Positions 52,483 through 61,644 of a DNA stretch of 64,000 nucleotides are shown one piece after another; positions within the stretch are counted from its first letter, which is position 1; each line of letters begins with the position of its first letter. The stretch is from Flavobacterium tagetis. Lineage in GTDB: Bacteria > Bacteroidota > Bacteroidia > Flavobacteriales > Flavobacteriaceae. A program made the position numbers and the translations under genes. The notes under the pieces were generated by a model, which did not search any database, was not told the origin of the DNA, and saw nothing but the letters and a program-made list of their open reading frames with translations. The stretch spans positions 248,001 through 312,000 of the forward strand of contig NZ_JAERSF010000001.1 of assembly GCF_016735615.1 (NCBI RefSeq), read 5' to 3'.

Positions 52483-53214
52483 ATGAGAAATTTAAATAAT
52501 GTTCCTAAAGTTATTATGGAATCTAAAAGTATTGGGCATTCCATTAATTATAAATGGACAAAAAAGAAAATAAATCAACTTTTAGACCCTATTGAAGGAA
52601 ACGAAGACCTTGAAGAAACCTTAATGCAAATAAACCATAAAGGTTCAATTGGTTTGACTGCAGCATTATTAGAATGGGTTTACTGGCGTTTTACAGGTTA
52701 CAGCCAGGCTATAAATGACACACAAAAGCGAATTGAAGCTCTTTGGTGTTCTATCAATAATCGCGAACAGACAAATCCTTTATTATTTGACACCGATTTT
52801 GAAATTCCAGCAACTGGCTCTGTCAACGGCGCTCTATGGATTGCATTAATGAATGTGAGAATGATAGATGCAAGATACCGCAAAGGCTCATACTTTTTAC
52901 AAAATGACCTTGTCGGATTAGTATTATTAGCACGCCATATTACGCCAAAAAAGAAAAAATTTGACAATTGGTTTGCTCAAACCATCATCAACTTAACTCA
53001 TTCTCATCCTAACCTGTACAAAAATGATGTATTAGATGAGACTGATGAAGCTGTATACGACTCTTCAAACGAGCCTCTAATCTGTAGAGAATTTTTCTTT
53101 GATGAAAAATTCGAATATTCAGTTGAAGCATCAGAGAATGCAATTCATGGTTTCATTGGTAATTTAAACCTTAAAGCGAACAGTTTTTTAAATTTTCCGA
53201 AAAAGGCTTCGTAA
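52483..53214 (+). CDS. Hypothetical protein of unknown function
   Basis: 243 residues, soluble, no signal peptide. I do not recognise a family. Composition is balanced, with a Trp-rich middle (LLEWVYWRFTGY, RIEALWCSIN, NGALWIALMNVRMIDAR) and a mainly helical look. Start MRNLNNVPKVIMESKSIGHS; an internal Met (about residue 12) is an alternative. A TACTTTTG box (52436-52443) lies 39 nt upstream. It is convergent with rsmG and shares its terminator. Similar lengths and flanks are present in other Flavobacterium genomes as far as I recall. Confidence 0.75.
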   Translation: MRNLNNVPKVIMESKSIGHSINYKWTKKKINQLLDPIEGNEDLEETLMQINHKGSIGLTAALLEWVYWRFTGYSQAINDTQKRIEALWCSINNREQTNPLLFDTDFEIPATGSVNGALWIALMNVRMIDARYRKGSYFLQNDLVGLVLLARHITPKKKKFDNWFAQTIINLTHSHPNLYKNDVLDETDEAVYDSSNEPLICREFFFDEKFEYSVEASENAIHGFIGNLNLKANSFLNFPKKAS

Positions 53215-53242
53215 TTTTAAACTGTTTAGTTTTGTTCAAAAA

Positions 53243-53278
53243 AAATAACCCGCTTAGGATTTCCTAATTGGGTTATTT
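53243..53278. terminator. Bidirectional terminator between the unknown gene and rsmG
   Basis: AAATAACCC and GGGTTATTT outer stem with inner TTAGGA/TCCTAA helix and short loop, A/T runs on both sides, between convergent stops. Confidence 0.85.
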
Positions 53279-53282
53279 GTTA

Positions 53283-53912
53283 TTAAGGCTTAAATTTTAA
53301 TGGAAGATGAACCACTTTTTTAGTTTCAAAAAATTCGTCTTCAAAAAAATCAGCTAGATCATATAAAGTTGCATTTGGAAAATCTTTTAACTCCTCGGTT
53401 AAATCACCACCTTTTAAATAAAGAATTCCATTTTTTAATAGGTGTTTATGCTGTTTCTTGATCTTATCTTTAATCCATGAAACAAAATCAGGCATATTAG
53501 TAACGGCACGACTCACAATAAAATCAAAATCACCTTTTACCAATTCGGCACGCTTTTGTTCTGCTTTTACATTTTTTAATTCCAAAGCATCAGCAACGCC
53601 TTGAACCACTTTAATTTTTTTAGCAATAACATCAATTAAATAAAAACGGGTTTCAGGAAAAAGAATCGCTAACGGAATTCCAGGAAAACCTCCACCAGTT
53701 CCAACATCTAATACTGTTGCACCTGGCTCAAATTTCATAACTTTAGCAATTCCTAATGAATGCAAAATGTGTTTTGTATATAAAGAGTCAATGTCCTTAC
53801 GCGAAATAACATTGATTTTTTCATTCCAATCGTGGTATAAAAAGTCTAATTTTTGAAATTGTTCAATTTGAAGATCGGTCAAATTGGGAAAATATTTCAA
53901 TATCTCATCCAT
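53283..53912 (-). CDS. rsmG: RsmG, 16S rRNA (guanine-527-N7)-methyltransferase
   Basis: 209 residues. The SAM loop VLDVGTGGGFPGIPLAI, YLIDVIAKKIKVV and FIVSRAVTNM motifs are characteristic of RsmG (GidB). It methylates G527 in 16S rRNA; loss gives low-level streptomycin resistance in other bacteria. Single gene, divergent from the desaturase gene. Confidence 0.96.
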   Translation of the reverse strand: MDEILKYFPNLTDLQIEQFQKLDFLYHDWNEKINVISRKDIDSLYTKHILHSLGIAKVMKFEPGATVLDVGTGGGFPGIPLAILFPETRFYLIDVIAKKIKVVQGVADALELKNVKAEQKRAELVKGDFDFIVSRAVTNMPDFVSWIKDKIKKQHKHLLKNGILYLKGGDLTEELKDFPNATLYDLADFFEDEFFETKKVVHLPLKFKP

Positions 53913-53966
53913 TGCTATAATTTTTTAACAAAAGTACTACTTTACGATTGAAATATTTAACTCAAT

Positions 53967-54000
53967 TTTGCAAATTGAAAATTTATAATAATTACCTTTG
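53967..54000 (+). promoter_or_regulatory. Promoter of the fatty acid desaturase gene
   Basis: TTTTG (ending 53970), 22-bp spacer, TACCTTTG (53993-54000), 19 nt before the ATG at 54020. Confidence 0.6.
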
Positions 54001-54019
54001 AAATCTATTTAAATTAATT

Positions 54020-55117
54020 ATGAATAACACTGCTCCAACTTTTGCACGGCAAGACAATTTAAAGTTTTTTAGAACGCTTAACTCTCGCGTTAACAATTAC
54101 TTTAAAGAAAATAATATTAAAAAAACCGGAAACTGGAAGTTACACTTAAAAGCTGTTATTCTATTTGCTGTTTTTTTAACTCCGTACTTTTTAATTCTTA
54201 CGCTTAACATGCCATTTTGGGTTATGTTACTTTTATCAATTGTGATGGGTGTAGGAATGGCTGGTGTTGGAATGAACGTTATGCATGACGGAAATCATGG
54301 TTCTTACTCTACTAAAAGCTGGATTAACAAATTTATGGGCGGAACAATCTACGTTCTGGCTGGAAATGTTTATAACTGGCAAGTACAGCATAATGTATTG
54401 CATCATACTTATACTAATATTCCGGGACATGATGAGGATTTAGATGCTGGAAGAATTATTCGTTTTACAGAACATGCAGAATGGCATCGTTTTCACCGTT
54501 TCCAACATTATTACTCTGTTTTCTTATACGGTTTATTGACTTTCAATTGGGCTTTAACAACCGATTTTAAGCAGATGAGAAACTATTTAAAGAGAAAACT
54601 ATCTTATGGTGAGCCAAAAAATCCAAAGATTTTGTGGACAACACTTATCATCACTAAAATGATTTATGTTTCAATCTGGATTGTTTTACCAATCGTAATT
54701 GGAATTACATGGTGGAAAGTGCTTGTTGGCTTTTTTGCAATGCACTACACAGCCGGATTAATTCTAAGTATTGTGTTCCAATTAGCACACGTTGTGGATC
54801 ATACTACAAACCCAACTCCAAACGAATTAGGAGAAATGGATAACACTTGGGCAGTTCACCAATTGTATACAACAACGAATTTTGCTCCAAAAAATGCAAT
54901 TGTAAACTGGTACACAGGCGGCTTAAATCATCAAATTGAACATCATATTTTCCCAAATATTAGTCATATTCATTACGGCAAAATCGCAAAAATTGTAAAA
55001 GAAACAGCAAAAGAATGCGATTTGCCATATTACGAATACAAAACAATGCGAAGTGCTGTTATTGCACACTTCAAACATTTACGCGAATTGGGAATGAAAC
55101 CGAAATTAGCAGTTTAA
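54020..55117 (+). CDS. Membrane fatty acid desaturase
   Basis: 365 residues, four or more membrane segments. All three His boxes of the di-iron desaturase family are present: HDGNHG, HNVLHHTYTN and HQIEHHIFPN (the last with Gln-x-x-His-His as in front-end and acyl-lipid desaturases). It introduces double bonds into acyl chains in the membrane, probably for cold adaptation. No cytochrome b5 domain is fused. The regiospecificity cannot be read from the sequence. The aminotransferase gene follows by 75 bp. Confidence 0.92.
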   Translation: MNNTAPTFARQDNLKFFRTLNSRVNNYFKENNIKKTGNWKLHLKAVILFAVFLTPYFLILTLNMPFWVMLLLSIVMGVGMAGVGMNVMHDGNHGSYSTKSWINKFMGGTIYVLAGNVYNWQVQHNVLHHTYTNIPGHDEDLDAGRIIRFTEHAEWHRFHRFQHYYSVFLYGLLTFNWALTTDFKQMRNYLKRKLSYGEPKNPKILWTTLIITKMIYVSIWIVLPIVIGITWWKVLVGFFAMHYTAGLILSIVFQLAHVVDHTTNPTPNELGEMDNTWAVHQLYTTTNFAPKNAIVNWYTGGLNHQIEHHIFPNISHIHYGKIAKIVKETAKECDLPYYEYKTMRSAVIAHFKHLRELGMKPKLAV

Positions 55118-55192
55118 GAACTAAAAGAAATCTATTAATAATTAACCTTCCTTAATCAACACAGCAAATTAAGGACATTCAAAAATTTTATA

Positions 55193-56383
55193 ATGAATCA
55201 TATTCTTTCGGACAGAATCAACAACTTAGCGACTTCGCAAACATTGGCAATGGCCGCTTTAGCTCGCGAATTAAAAGCACAAGGAAAAGATATCATCAGC
55301 TTAAGTTTAGGTGAGCCTGATTTCAACACGCCAGACTTCATTAAAGAAGCAGTAATAAAAGCAGTAAACGAAAATTATAGCACTTATTCTCCAGTAGAAG
55401 GTTACCTTGAATTGAGAGAAGCAATCTGCAGAAAATTCAAAAGAGACAATAATTTAGAATACAAACCAACTCAAATCGTAGTTTCTACAGGAGCAAAACA
55501 ATCATTATACAACATTGCACAAGTAATGTTAAACGATGGTGACGAGGTAATTTTACCAGCACCTTACTGGGTTTCTTATTTCGAAATCGTAAAACTTTCT
55601 GGCGGAGTTCCAGTTGAAGTTCCAACTTCTGTTGAAACCGATTTCAAAATCACTCCAGAACAATTAGAAGCTGCAATCACACCAAAAACAAAAATGATGT
55701 GGTTTTCTTCTCCATGTAACCCATCTGGGTCTGTTTACAGCAGAGAAGAATTAACAGCATTGGCAAAAGTTCTAGAAAAACACCCAAATATTTACGTAGT
55801 TGCCGATGAGATTTACGAGCACATCAATTTCTCAGGAACTTTCTGTAGCATCGGTTCAATTCCTGGAATGTTAGACAGAACAATCACTGTAAACGGAGTT
55901 GCAAAAGCATTTGCAATGACAGGATACAGAATTGGATATATTGGAGCACCGGAATTTATCGCAAAAGCATGTACAAAAATTCAAGGACAAGTAACATCTG
56001 GAGCAAACTCTGTGGCACAACGTGCTACAATTACAGCTGTAGATGCTGATCCAAGCGTATTAAACCACATGGTTCAGGCTTTCCACGGTCGTAGAGATTT
56101 AGTTGTTGGATTATTAAAAGAAATCCCAGGCGTAAAAATCAACGTTCCAGAAGGTGCATTCTATGTATTCCCAGACGTTTCTTCTTTCTTCGGAAAAACT
56201 TTAAAAGGACACGAAATAAAAGATGCAAACGATGTTTCAATGTATCTTTTAGCAGAAGCAAACGTTGCAACAGTAACTGGAGATGCTTTCGGAAATCCAA
56301 ACTGTATTCGTTTCTCTTACGCAACAAGCAACGATATTTTAACAGAAGCATTACGCAGAATCAAAGAAGCTTTGACTGCATAA
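55193..56383 (+). CDS. Class I PLP-dependent aminotransferase (aspartate aminotransferase type)
   Basis: 396 residues, fold type I. SLGEPDFNTPDFIKEAV, STGAKQSLYN, SSPCNPSGSVYS, VADEIYEHI and the PLP-lysine motif NGVAKAFAMTGYRIGYIG are those of class Ib aspartate aminotransferases (AspC/AAT of Thermus type, some also act on prephenate). Cytoplasmic. Substrate assignment is by family only. A terminator hairpin follows. Confidence 0.92.
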   Translation: MNHILSDRINNLATSQTLAMAALARELKAQGKDIISLSLGEPDFNTPDFIKEAVIKAVNENYSTYSPVEGYLELREAICRKFKRDNNLEYKPTQIVVSTGAKQSLYNIAQVMLNDGDEVILPAPYWVSYFEIVKLSGGVPVEVPTSVETDFKITPEQLEAAITPKTKMMWFSSPCNPSGSVYSREELTALAKVLEKHPNIYVVADEIYEHINFSGTFCSIGSIPGMLDRTITVNGVAKAFAMTGYRIGYIGAPEFIAKACTKIQGQVTSGANSVAQRATITAVDADPSVLNHMVQAFHGRRDLVVGLLKEIPGVKINVPEGAFYVFPDVSSFFGKTLKGHEIKDANDVSMYLLAEANVATVTGDAFGNPNCIRFSYATSNDILTEALRRIKEALTA

Positions 56384-56726
56384 TAATATATTAAGTTTTA
56401 TTAAAACGGCTTAAGGTTCAAAAGTTTCATCACTTTTATACTTTAAGCTGTTTTTTTTTATGAGAACAAATCCTCGCACTTCCTTCGTCAGGCTCCAGGC
56501 TCTCCACTTCTATCCCTCACGCAAACAGCATACGAGAAATATCATTTTCAAAACAAAACTTTTGAGCATTTAAAATTGGCGAAATTCGAGAAATTCGCGG
56601 CGAACAAAAAAACAGTTTCAAAATTCCCATTCTACAATATTGTAAAACTTCAAATGTAATCCTGTAAAGCAAAGCATGTTATAATTGCAAACTTTGTAAC
56701 ATATTAATTTCAAAAAATTATATGTC
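56384..56726. other. Intergenic region with terminator and degenerate repeat pieces
   Basis: 343 bp. The aminotransferase terminator is at 56405-56459. Around 56575-56605 the sequence GCGAAATTCGAGAAATTCGC resembles the GAATTCGTGGC repeat family found at 43854-43964. No gene and no clear promoter for the DUF2383 gene were found. Confidence 0.5.
56405..56459 (+). terminator. Terminator of the aminotransferase gene
   Basis: AACGGCTTAA...AAAAGT pairs with ACTTTT...TTTAAGCTGTT with small mismatches, followed by nine T. 20 bp after the stop codon. Confidence 0.8.
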
Positions 56727-57182
56727 ATGACACATGCAGAAGAAACCACAACAGAAACAATTAAAACCTTAGAAGGATTAATTTCAATTCTTGAAGATGG
56801 AAAACTAGGATATACAGATGCAGCAGAACATGTAGAAAATCAAGCCATGAAAACTGACTTTCTTGAATATGCCCGCGAACGTGCTTTATTTATTGTAGAA
56901 CTACAAAACCAAATCAATAAACTAGGAAAATCAACAGATACTTCTGGAGGAGGGCCGCTTGGAGTTCTACACCGCGCTTGGATCGATATTAAATCTGCAT
57001 TTACAGGCGGTGATACAGAAGCCATTATAAATGCTTGCATCACTGGTGAAGAAGCAGCTATCGAAAAGTACAAAATGGCACTCGAAGAAAATCATTTGGA
57101 ACATGATCAAGTTTACATTGTATCGAAACAATTAAACAGTATTCAAAATACTTTATCACAAATTAAAATGAGAGCAAATTAA
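56727..57182 (+). CDS. PA2169-type four-helix-bundle protein (DUF2383)
   Basis: 151 residues, all helical. TTETIKTLEGLISILEDGKL, YARERALFIVELQNQINKLG and a GALHRAWID-like GVLHRAWIDIKSAFTG followed by TGEEAAIEKYKMAL fit the ferritin-like DUF2383/PA2169 family, which is often stress-induced in Bacteroidetes. No metal ligands can be assigned with certainty. Cytoplasmic. Single gene with a strand-specific terminator. Confidence 0.88.
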   Translation: MTHAEETTTETIKTLEGLISILEDGKLGYTDAAEHVENQAMKTDFLEYARERALFIVELQNQINKLGKSTDTSGGGPLGVLHRAWIDIKSAFTGGDTEAIINACITGEEAAIEKYKMALEENHLEHDQVYIVSKQLNSIQNTLSQIKMRAN

Positions 57183-57207
57183 TCGATCGATTCATGCTTT
57201 TTTTGAG

Positions 57208-57240
57208 AACTGCTCGGTCTTCGGATCGGGTGGTTTTTTT
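57208..57240 (+). terminator. Terminator with UUCG tetraloop
   Basis: CTGCTCGGTC, TTCG, GATCGGGTGG, then seven T. All ten stem positions pair in RNA, five of them as G-U, so the hairpin can form only in the plus-strand transcript. 26 bp after the DUF2383 stop. Confidence 0.85.
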
Positions 57241-57245
57241 GTTTA

Positions 57246-57274
57246 TTGAATTTGAAAAATAACTCCTACATTTG
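57246..57274 (+). promoter_or_regulatory. Promoter of the small barrel gene
   Basis: TTG (57246-57248), 18-bp spacer, TACATTTG (57267-57274); the -7 element ends 44 nt before the ATG at 57319. Confidence 0.6.
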
Positions 57275-57318
57275 TCGCGCAAAAAATCTTAACTAATCAA
57301 AACTCAATAAACTTTATA

Positions 57319-57900
57319 ATGCGCTTTCTATTTACATTCGTTCTTTTTATCAGTTACTTTACCAATCATTTAAGAGCCCAAACAGAAGGCAACTTCATTA
57401 AGGCATCTATAGGTTTCGCTTCTAGCAGTTCTTATTACATCGAAAATTATGGAAGTCAGGAAGAAGTAGATGTTATGGGGGACGGTCTTTACCTTCAAGG
57501 TGAATATATTTTAGGAGTAAAATCTTGGTTTAGTGTAAGGCCTTATGCAGGAGCTATTTTTACATCTGTCCAAAAAGATCAGGATCTTACAAATCAACCC
57601 CAATACAAAGTAACCACAAATGCTTTTTTACTAGGAGGAAAAGTTCGTCTTTGCGCGCCAATTCCATGGGTTGCACCATTTATCGAAGGTGGTATTGGAA
57701 CTTCGATAGGTAAATTCGAAACATTTACGCCTAACGTTAATTTTAATAAAAGTGATGCTTTACTGCACATCCCATTTAGTATTGGACTTGCAATTGGAAG
57801 AAAGCACAGTTTCGAACTTGGAATTTCCGGATACTTTCATCCGGCCGCTAAACAATCTAATGCAATATTAGGATTTGGATATACATTCCCTTTAGATTAA
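57319..57900 (+). CDS. Small outer-membrane beta-barrel protein
   Basis: 193 residues. Signal peptide about 1-20 (MRFLFTFVLFISYFTNHLRA, then Q). The mature part has alternating strands (SWFSVRPYAGAIFTSV, APFIEGGIGTSIGKF, SFELGISGYFHP) and ends ILGFGYTFPLD, resembling an OmpW/OmpX-like eight-stranded barrel. No named family can be given. Monocistronic with a good promoter. Confidence 0.75.
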   Translation: MRFLFTFVLFISYFTNHLRAQTEGNFIKASIGFASSSSYYIENYGSQEEVDVMGDGLYLQGEYILGVKSWFSVRPYAGAIFTSVQKDQDLTNQPQYKVTTNAFLLGGKVRLCAPIPWVAPFIEGGIGTSIGKFETFTPNVNFNKSDALLHIPFSIGLAIGRKHSFELGISGYFHPAAKQSNAILGFGYTFPLD

Positions 57901-58058
57901 CATTTTTTCAAACTTTTAATCAAAGATTTCATTTATCATCATTCCATATTAAGTTAACAATTTCAAAAAAATCGCTTCATCACTAGCAAACTCAAATAAT
58001 TTATTAGACCTTTGCACACTTTTTTTCGGGAATACCACAAAAGTCTAAAGTTTTAGAA

Positions 58059-59933
58059 ATGAAGAAGAAAATCGAAATATTAGCTCCTGCTAGAGATTTA
58101 ATTGGAGGAATCGCTGCCATAAATAGTGGCGCCGATGCTGTATATATTGGTGCACCTCAATTTGGTGCACGTTCTAACGCCAACAACTCAATCGAAGATG
58201 TTGCTGAACTTGTAAAATACGCGCATTTATTTAACGCACAGGTTTTTGTGGTAATGAATACCATTTTATACGATAACGAATTAGAAACGTGTCGTGCCAT
58301 GATTTGGGAATTATACGATATTGGTGTCGATGCCTTGATCATTCAAGATATGGCGATTATGGAAATGGACTTACCTCCTATCGTTCTTCACGCAAGTACT
58401 CAAGCCAATAACCGTGATGCTGATAAAATTAAATTCTTAAAAGATGCCGGAATCAAACGTGTCGTTTTAGCGCGTGAGTTAAACCTGCATCAAATTAAAA
58501 CAATATACGATCACGCTGATGTTGAGTTAGAGTTTTTCGTAACTGGAGCTTTATGCGTTTCTTTCAGCGGAAACTGCTATATGAGTGTGGCAAACGGAGA
58601 GCGTAGCGCGAATCGTGGTTCTTGTGCACAAAACTGCCGTTTACCTTATAACTTAATCGACGGAAACGGAGATACTTTAATCAGAAACAGTCACTTACTT
58701 TCGATTAAAGATTTAGATATTTCAGATCAGATTCCGAATTTGATTGAAGCGGGAATTGTTTCTTTCAAAATCGAAGGTCGATTAAAAGACGTAGCTTACG
58801 TTAAAAATAACGTATCTTATCTTCGTCAGAAATTAGACAGTTATTTAGAAGGTCCAGGAAGCGATAAATACACCAAAGCTTCTTCTGGAAAATGTACATA
58901 TACTTTTGATTCGGCATTAAACAGAACTTTCAACCGTGGTTATACCGATTATTTCGTTAACGACAGACACAGTTCTATTGGTTCTTGGGAAAGCCCAAAA
59001 TCAAAAGGTCAATATATCGGTAAATTAATCCGAACTGTTGGCGGCGCTTACGAAATCGAAAACGGCGAATTATTAAACAACGGTGACGGACTTTGCTTTA
59101 TCAACGAAAATAATGAAGCCGACGGAATCTACGTAAACAAAGCCGAAAACGGAAAAGTATATCCAAACGTCCTAAAAGAAATCAAAGACGGAACTTTCAT
59201 TTACAGAAATAACGACGCTGCTTTCATCAAAATTGTAGAAAGAGAAGACAGCGCCGTTCGTAAATTGAGCACTACTTTATTGCTTACTGAAACTGAAACC
59301 GGTTTCCAATTAATCGCAACCGATGAAGACGGAAATGTTAGCACAGTAAATTTAGAACATCCAAAAGAGCAGACAAAAACTGGCGAATCTATCGAAGAAA
59401 ACATTAAAATACAATTAGCAAAAACTGGTTTCACACCTTACACTGCTGATGAAATCAATATTATGTTTTCTCAAAACTGGTTCCTTCCTATTTCAAAAAT
59501 CAACGAAATGAGAAGAACGGTTTACGATCAGTTGACAGAAATTCGTTTGGCAAATTACGTTCGTGAAGAACACCAATTGGTAAAAACGTCACATCCATAT
59601 CCTGAAACTAAATTGGATTTCATGTACAACGTTTCGAACAAAACAGCACGTAAATTCTACGAACGTCACGGTGTAACCGAAATCGAAAAAGCATTCGAAT
59701 TACAATGGGATCCAGGAAAATCTCGTGTAATGACAACTAAATATTGCATCAAATACGAATTGAAAAAATGCCCAATTCACCAAAAAGATATCGTTGGCGT
59801 TAAAGTAAAAGAGCCATTGGTTTTAAAACAGGGAGAATTAGAATACAAACTAAAATTCAACTGTAAACCCTGCGAAATGGAAATCTGGGAAAAAGATGCA
59901 GAATTTGAAATTGAAGAAGATCATATTCATTAA
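58059..59933 (+). CDS. Peptidase U32 family protein (RlhA/YdcP-like)
   Basis: 624 residues. The U32 signature is clear: VELEFFVTGALCVSFSGNCY, then NGERSANRGSCAQNCRLPYN, whose four Cys bind an iron-sulfur cluster in family members. Starts LAPARDLIGGIAAINSGADA, as in TIM-barrel U32 enzymes. Homologues (RlhA) hydroxylate C2501 of 23S rRNA; others modify tRNA. A C-terminal domain has more Cys (CIKYELKKCPIHQ, FNCKPCEMEI) as in long U32 proteins. Despite the name, peptidase activity is unlikely. Confidence 0.9.
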   Translation: MKKKIEILAPARDLIGGIAAINSGADAVYIGAPQFGARSNANNSIEDVAELVKYAHLFNAQVFVVMNTILYDNELETCRAMIWELYDIGVDALIIQDMAIMEMDLPPIVLHASTQANNRDADKIKFLKDAGIKRVVLARELNLHQIKTIYDHADVELEFFVTGALCVSFSGNCYMSVANGERSANRGSCAQNCRLPYNLIDGNGDTLIRNSHLLSIKDLDISDQIPNLIEAGIVSFKIEGRLKDVAYVKNNVSYLRQKLDSYLEGPGSDKYTKASSGKCTYTFDSALNRTFNRGYTDYFVNDRHSSIGSWESPKSKGQYIGKLIRTVGGAYEIENGELLNNGDGLCFINENNEADGIYVNKAENGKVYPNVLKEIKDGTFIYRNNDAAFIKIVEREDSAVRKLSTTLLLTETETGFQLIATDEDGNVSTVNLEHPKEQTKTGESIEENIKIQLAKTGFTPYTADEINIMFSQNWFLPISKINEMRRTVYDQLTEIRLANYVREEHQLVKTSHPYPETKLDFMYNVSNKTARKFYERHGVTEIEKAFELQWDPGKSRVMTTKYCIKYELKKCPIHQKDIVGVKVKEPLVLKQGELEYKLKFNCKPCEMEIWEKDAEFEIEEDHIH

Positions 59934-59947
59934 TTTTTAATTTTTTT

Positions 59948-60073
59948 TACCGCTAAGAACGCTAAGAAATACGCAAGGTTCGCAAAGATTTTAAACCAAT
60001 CTTTGCGAACCTTTTTTACATCTAAATAAAACCTTGTGTGCTTTGCGTAAATCTTTGCGCTCTTTGCGGTTAA
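59948..60073. repeat. Composite CGCAAAG/CGCTAAG palindrome
   Basis: Inner hairpin AAGGTTCGCAAAGATT (59975-59990) and AATCTTTGCGAACCTT (59998-60013) with a perfect 16-bp stem and 7-nt loop. Outer arms, TACCGCTAAGAACGCTAAGA on the left and CTTTGCGCTCTTTGCGGTTA on the right, pair imperfectly. Downstream of the U32 gene, upstream of purT. Same family as 42363-42426. Confidence 0.8.
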
Positions 60074-60160
60074 ATTAATTTGCAAAATCAGCGCGAGAAC
60101 TTCGCGGTTAAAAAAAGCTTTTTCCCTACTTTTACTACTTAAACACTACAACACTCCAAA

Positions 60161-61321
60161 ATGAAAATATTACTCCTAGGCTCGGGCGAATTAGGCAAAG
60201 AATTTGTCATTGCTGCACAACGAATCGGACAAACCATAATTGCAGTTGACAGTTACGAAAATGCTCCTGCAATGCAAGTTGCACACAGTTTCGAAGTCAT
60301 CAATATGCTTGATGGCGAAGCACTTGACCGAATCGTAGCCAAACACAAACCAGATTTTATCGTTCCCGAAATAGAAGCCATTCGAACTGAACGTTTTTAC
60401 GATTACGAAAAACAAGGCATTACTGTTGTTCCTTCAGCGAAAGCGGCAAACTTTACTATGAATCGTAAAGCCATTCGTGATTTAGCTTCAAAAGAACTCG
60501 GATTACGTACAGCAAAATACCAATACGCAACCTCAGCAGAAGAACTTCAAAAAGCGGTTCAGGAAGTTGGAATTCCGTGCGTGGTAAAACCGTTAATGTC
60601 ATCTTCTGGAAAAGGGCAATCAACAATTAAAACAGAAAGCGACATTGAAAAAGCATGGCAATACGCAGTTGCTGGTTCGCGTGGCGATGTTATCGAAGTA
60701 ATTGTTGAAGCTTTTGTAAATTTCGATTCTGAAATTACGCTTTTAACGATTACGCAAAACGGAAATCCGACTTTGTTTTGTGCTCCAATCGGCCATAGAC
60801 AAGAAAGAGGCGATTATCAGGAAAGCTGGCAACCGGCTTTGGTTTCAGAAAAAGACTTGTACGAAGCTCAGGATATGGCCGAAAAAATTACCGAAGCACT
60901 TGGCGGTGCCGGACTTTTTGGCGTTGAATTTTTCCTTACGAATGAAGGTGTTTATTTCTCTGAGCTTTCTCCACGTCCACATGATACAGGAATGGTAACT
61001 TTAGCAGGAACACAAAACTTCAACGAATTTGAATTGCATTTACGAGCTATTTTAAGTCTTCCAATTTTTGAAATTACTTTAGAAAAGGCTGGAGCAAGCG
61101 CTGTAATTTTAGCTTCAGAAGATTCTACAAATCCAACTTTTACTGGAATAGAAAAAGTTGCAGCTTTACCAAAAACCGATTTCAGAATTTTTGGGAAACC
61201 AACTTCAAGACCCTATCGCAGAATGGGAGTTGTTTTAAGCCATGATTCACTTTCAACACCAATTAACGAAGTAATAGAACGCGCCAAAGAAACGGCGAAA
61301 TCAATCACTGTAAATTCTTAA
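60161..61321 (+). CDS. purT: PurT, formate-dependent phosphoribosylglycinamide formyltransferase
   Basis: 386 residues, ATP-grasp. [20 protein letters not shown] at the N-terminus, [31 protein letters not shown] (ATP lysine region), [20 protein letters not shown] and HDTGMVTL match PurT. It makes formyl-GAR from formate, ATP and GAR in purine synthesis, an alternative to folate-dependent PurN. First gene of a three-gene operon with the DUF6370 gene (2-bp gap) and a Crp/Fnr gene. Confidence 0.95.
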   Translation: MKILLLGSGELGKEFVIAAQRIGQTIIAVDSYENAPAMQVAHSFEVINMLDGEALDRIVAKHKPDFIVPEIEAIRTERFYDYEKQGITVVPSAKAANFTMNRKAIRDLASKELGLRTAKYQYATSAEELQKAVQEVGIPCVVKPLMSSSGKGQSTIKTESDIEKAWQYAVAGSRGDVIEVIVEAFVNFDSEITLLTITQNGNPTLFCAPIGHRQERGDYQESWQPALVSEKDLYEAQDMAEKITEALGGAGLFGVEFFLTNEGVYFSELSPRPHDTGMVTLAGTQNFNEFELHLRAILSLPIFEITLEKAGASAVILASEDSTNPTFTGIEKVAALPKTDFRIFGKPTSRPYRRMGVVLSHDSLSTPINEVIERAKETAKSITVNS

Positions 61322-61323
61322 TC

Positions 61324-61644
61324 ATGAAAAATATACTTTTAGCGACTTTCCTTTTTATTGGAATCGCAGTACAAGCACAGGACAAAAAGAAATTTGACAA
61401 ACCAACAGTCGTTGAAGCTTCTTGTGGAGAATGTCAATTCGGAATGAAAGGCAAAAGCTGTGATTTAGCAGTTCGTATTGATGGAAAATCTTATTTTGTT
61501 GACGGAACCACAATTCACGATCACGGAGACGCTCACGCAGAAAAAGGTTTTTGCAATGCGATCAGTAAAGCATTAGTTACGGGAGAAATCAAAGGAGACA
61601 GATTCAAAGCAACTTCATTTACCTTAATAGACGATAAAAAATAA
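61324..61644 (+). CDS. DUF6370 family small secreted protein
   Basis: 106 residues with signal peptide (MKNILLATFLFIGIAVQAQ). Mature part has four Cys (EASCGECQFGMKGKSCDLAV and KGFCNAI) plus a His-rich IHDHGDAHAEKGF segment, suggesting metal or redox function (inference). Matches the small Bacteroidetes DUF6370 family of unknown role. Located 2 bp after purT; its stop overlaps the start of the Crp/Fnr gene (TAATG). Confidence 0.85.
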   Translation: MKNILLATFLFIGIAVQAQDKKKFDKPTVVEASCGECQFGMKGKSCDLAVRIDGKSYFVDGTTIHDHGDAHAEKGFCNAISKALVTGEIKGDRFKATSFTLIDDKK

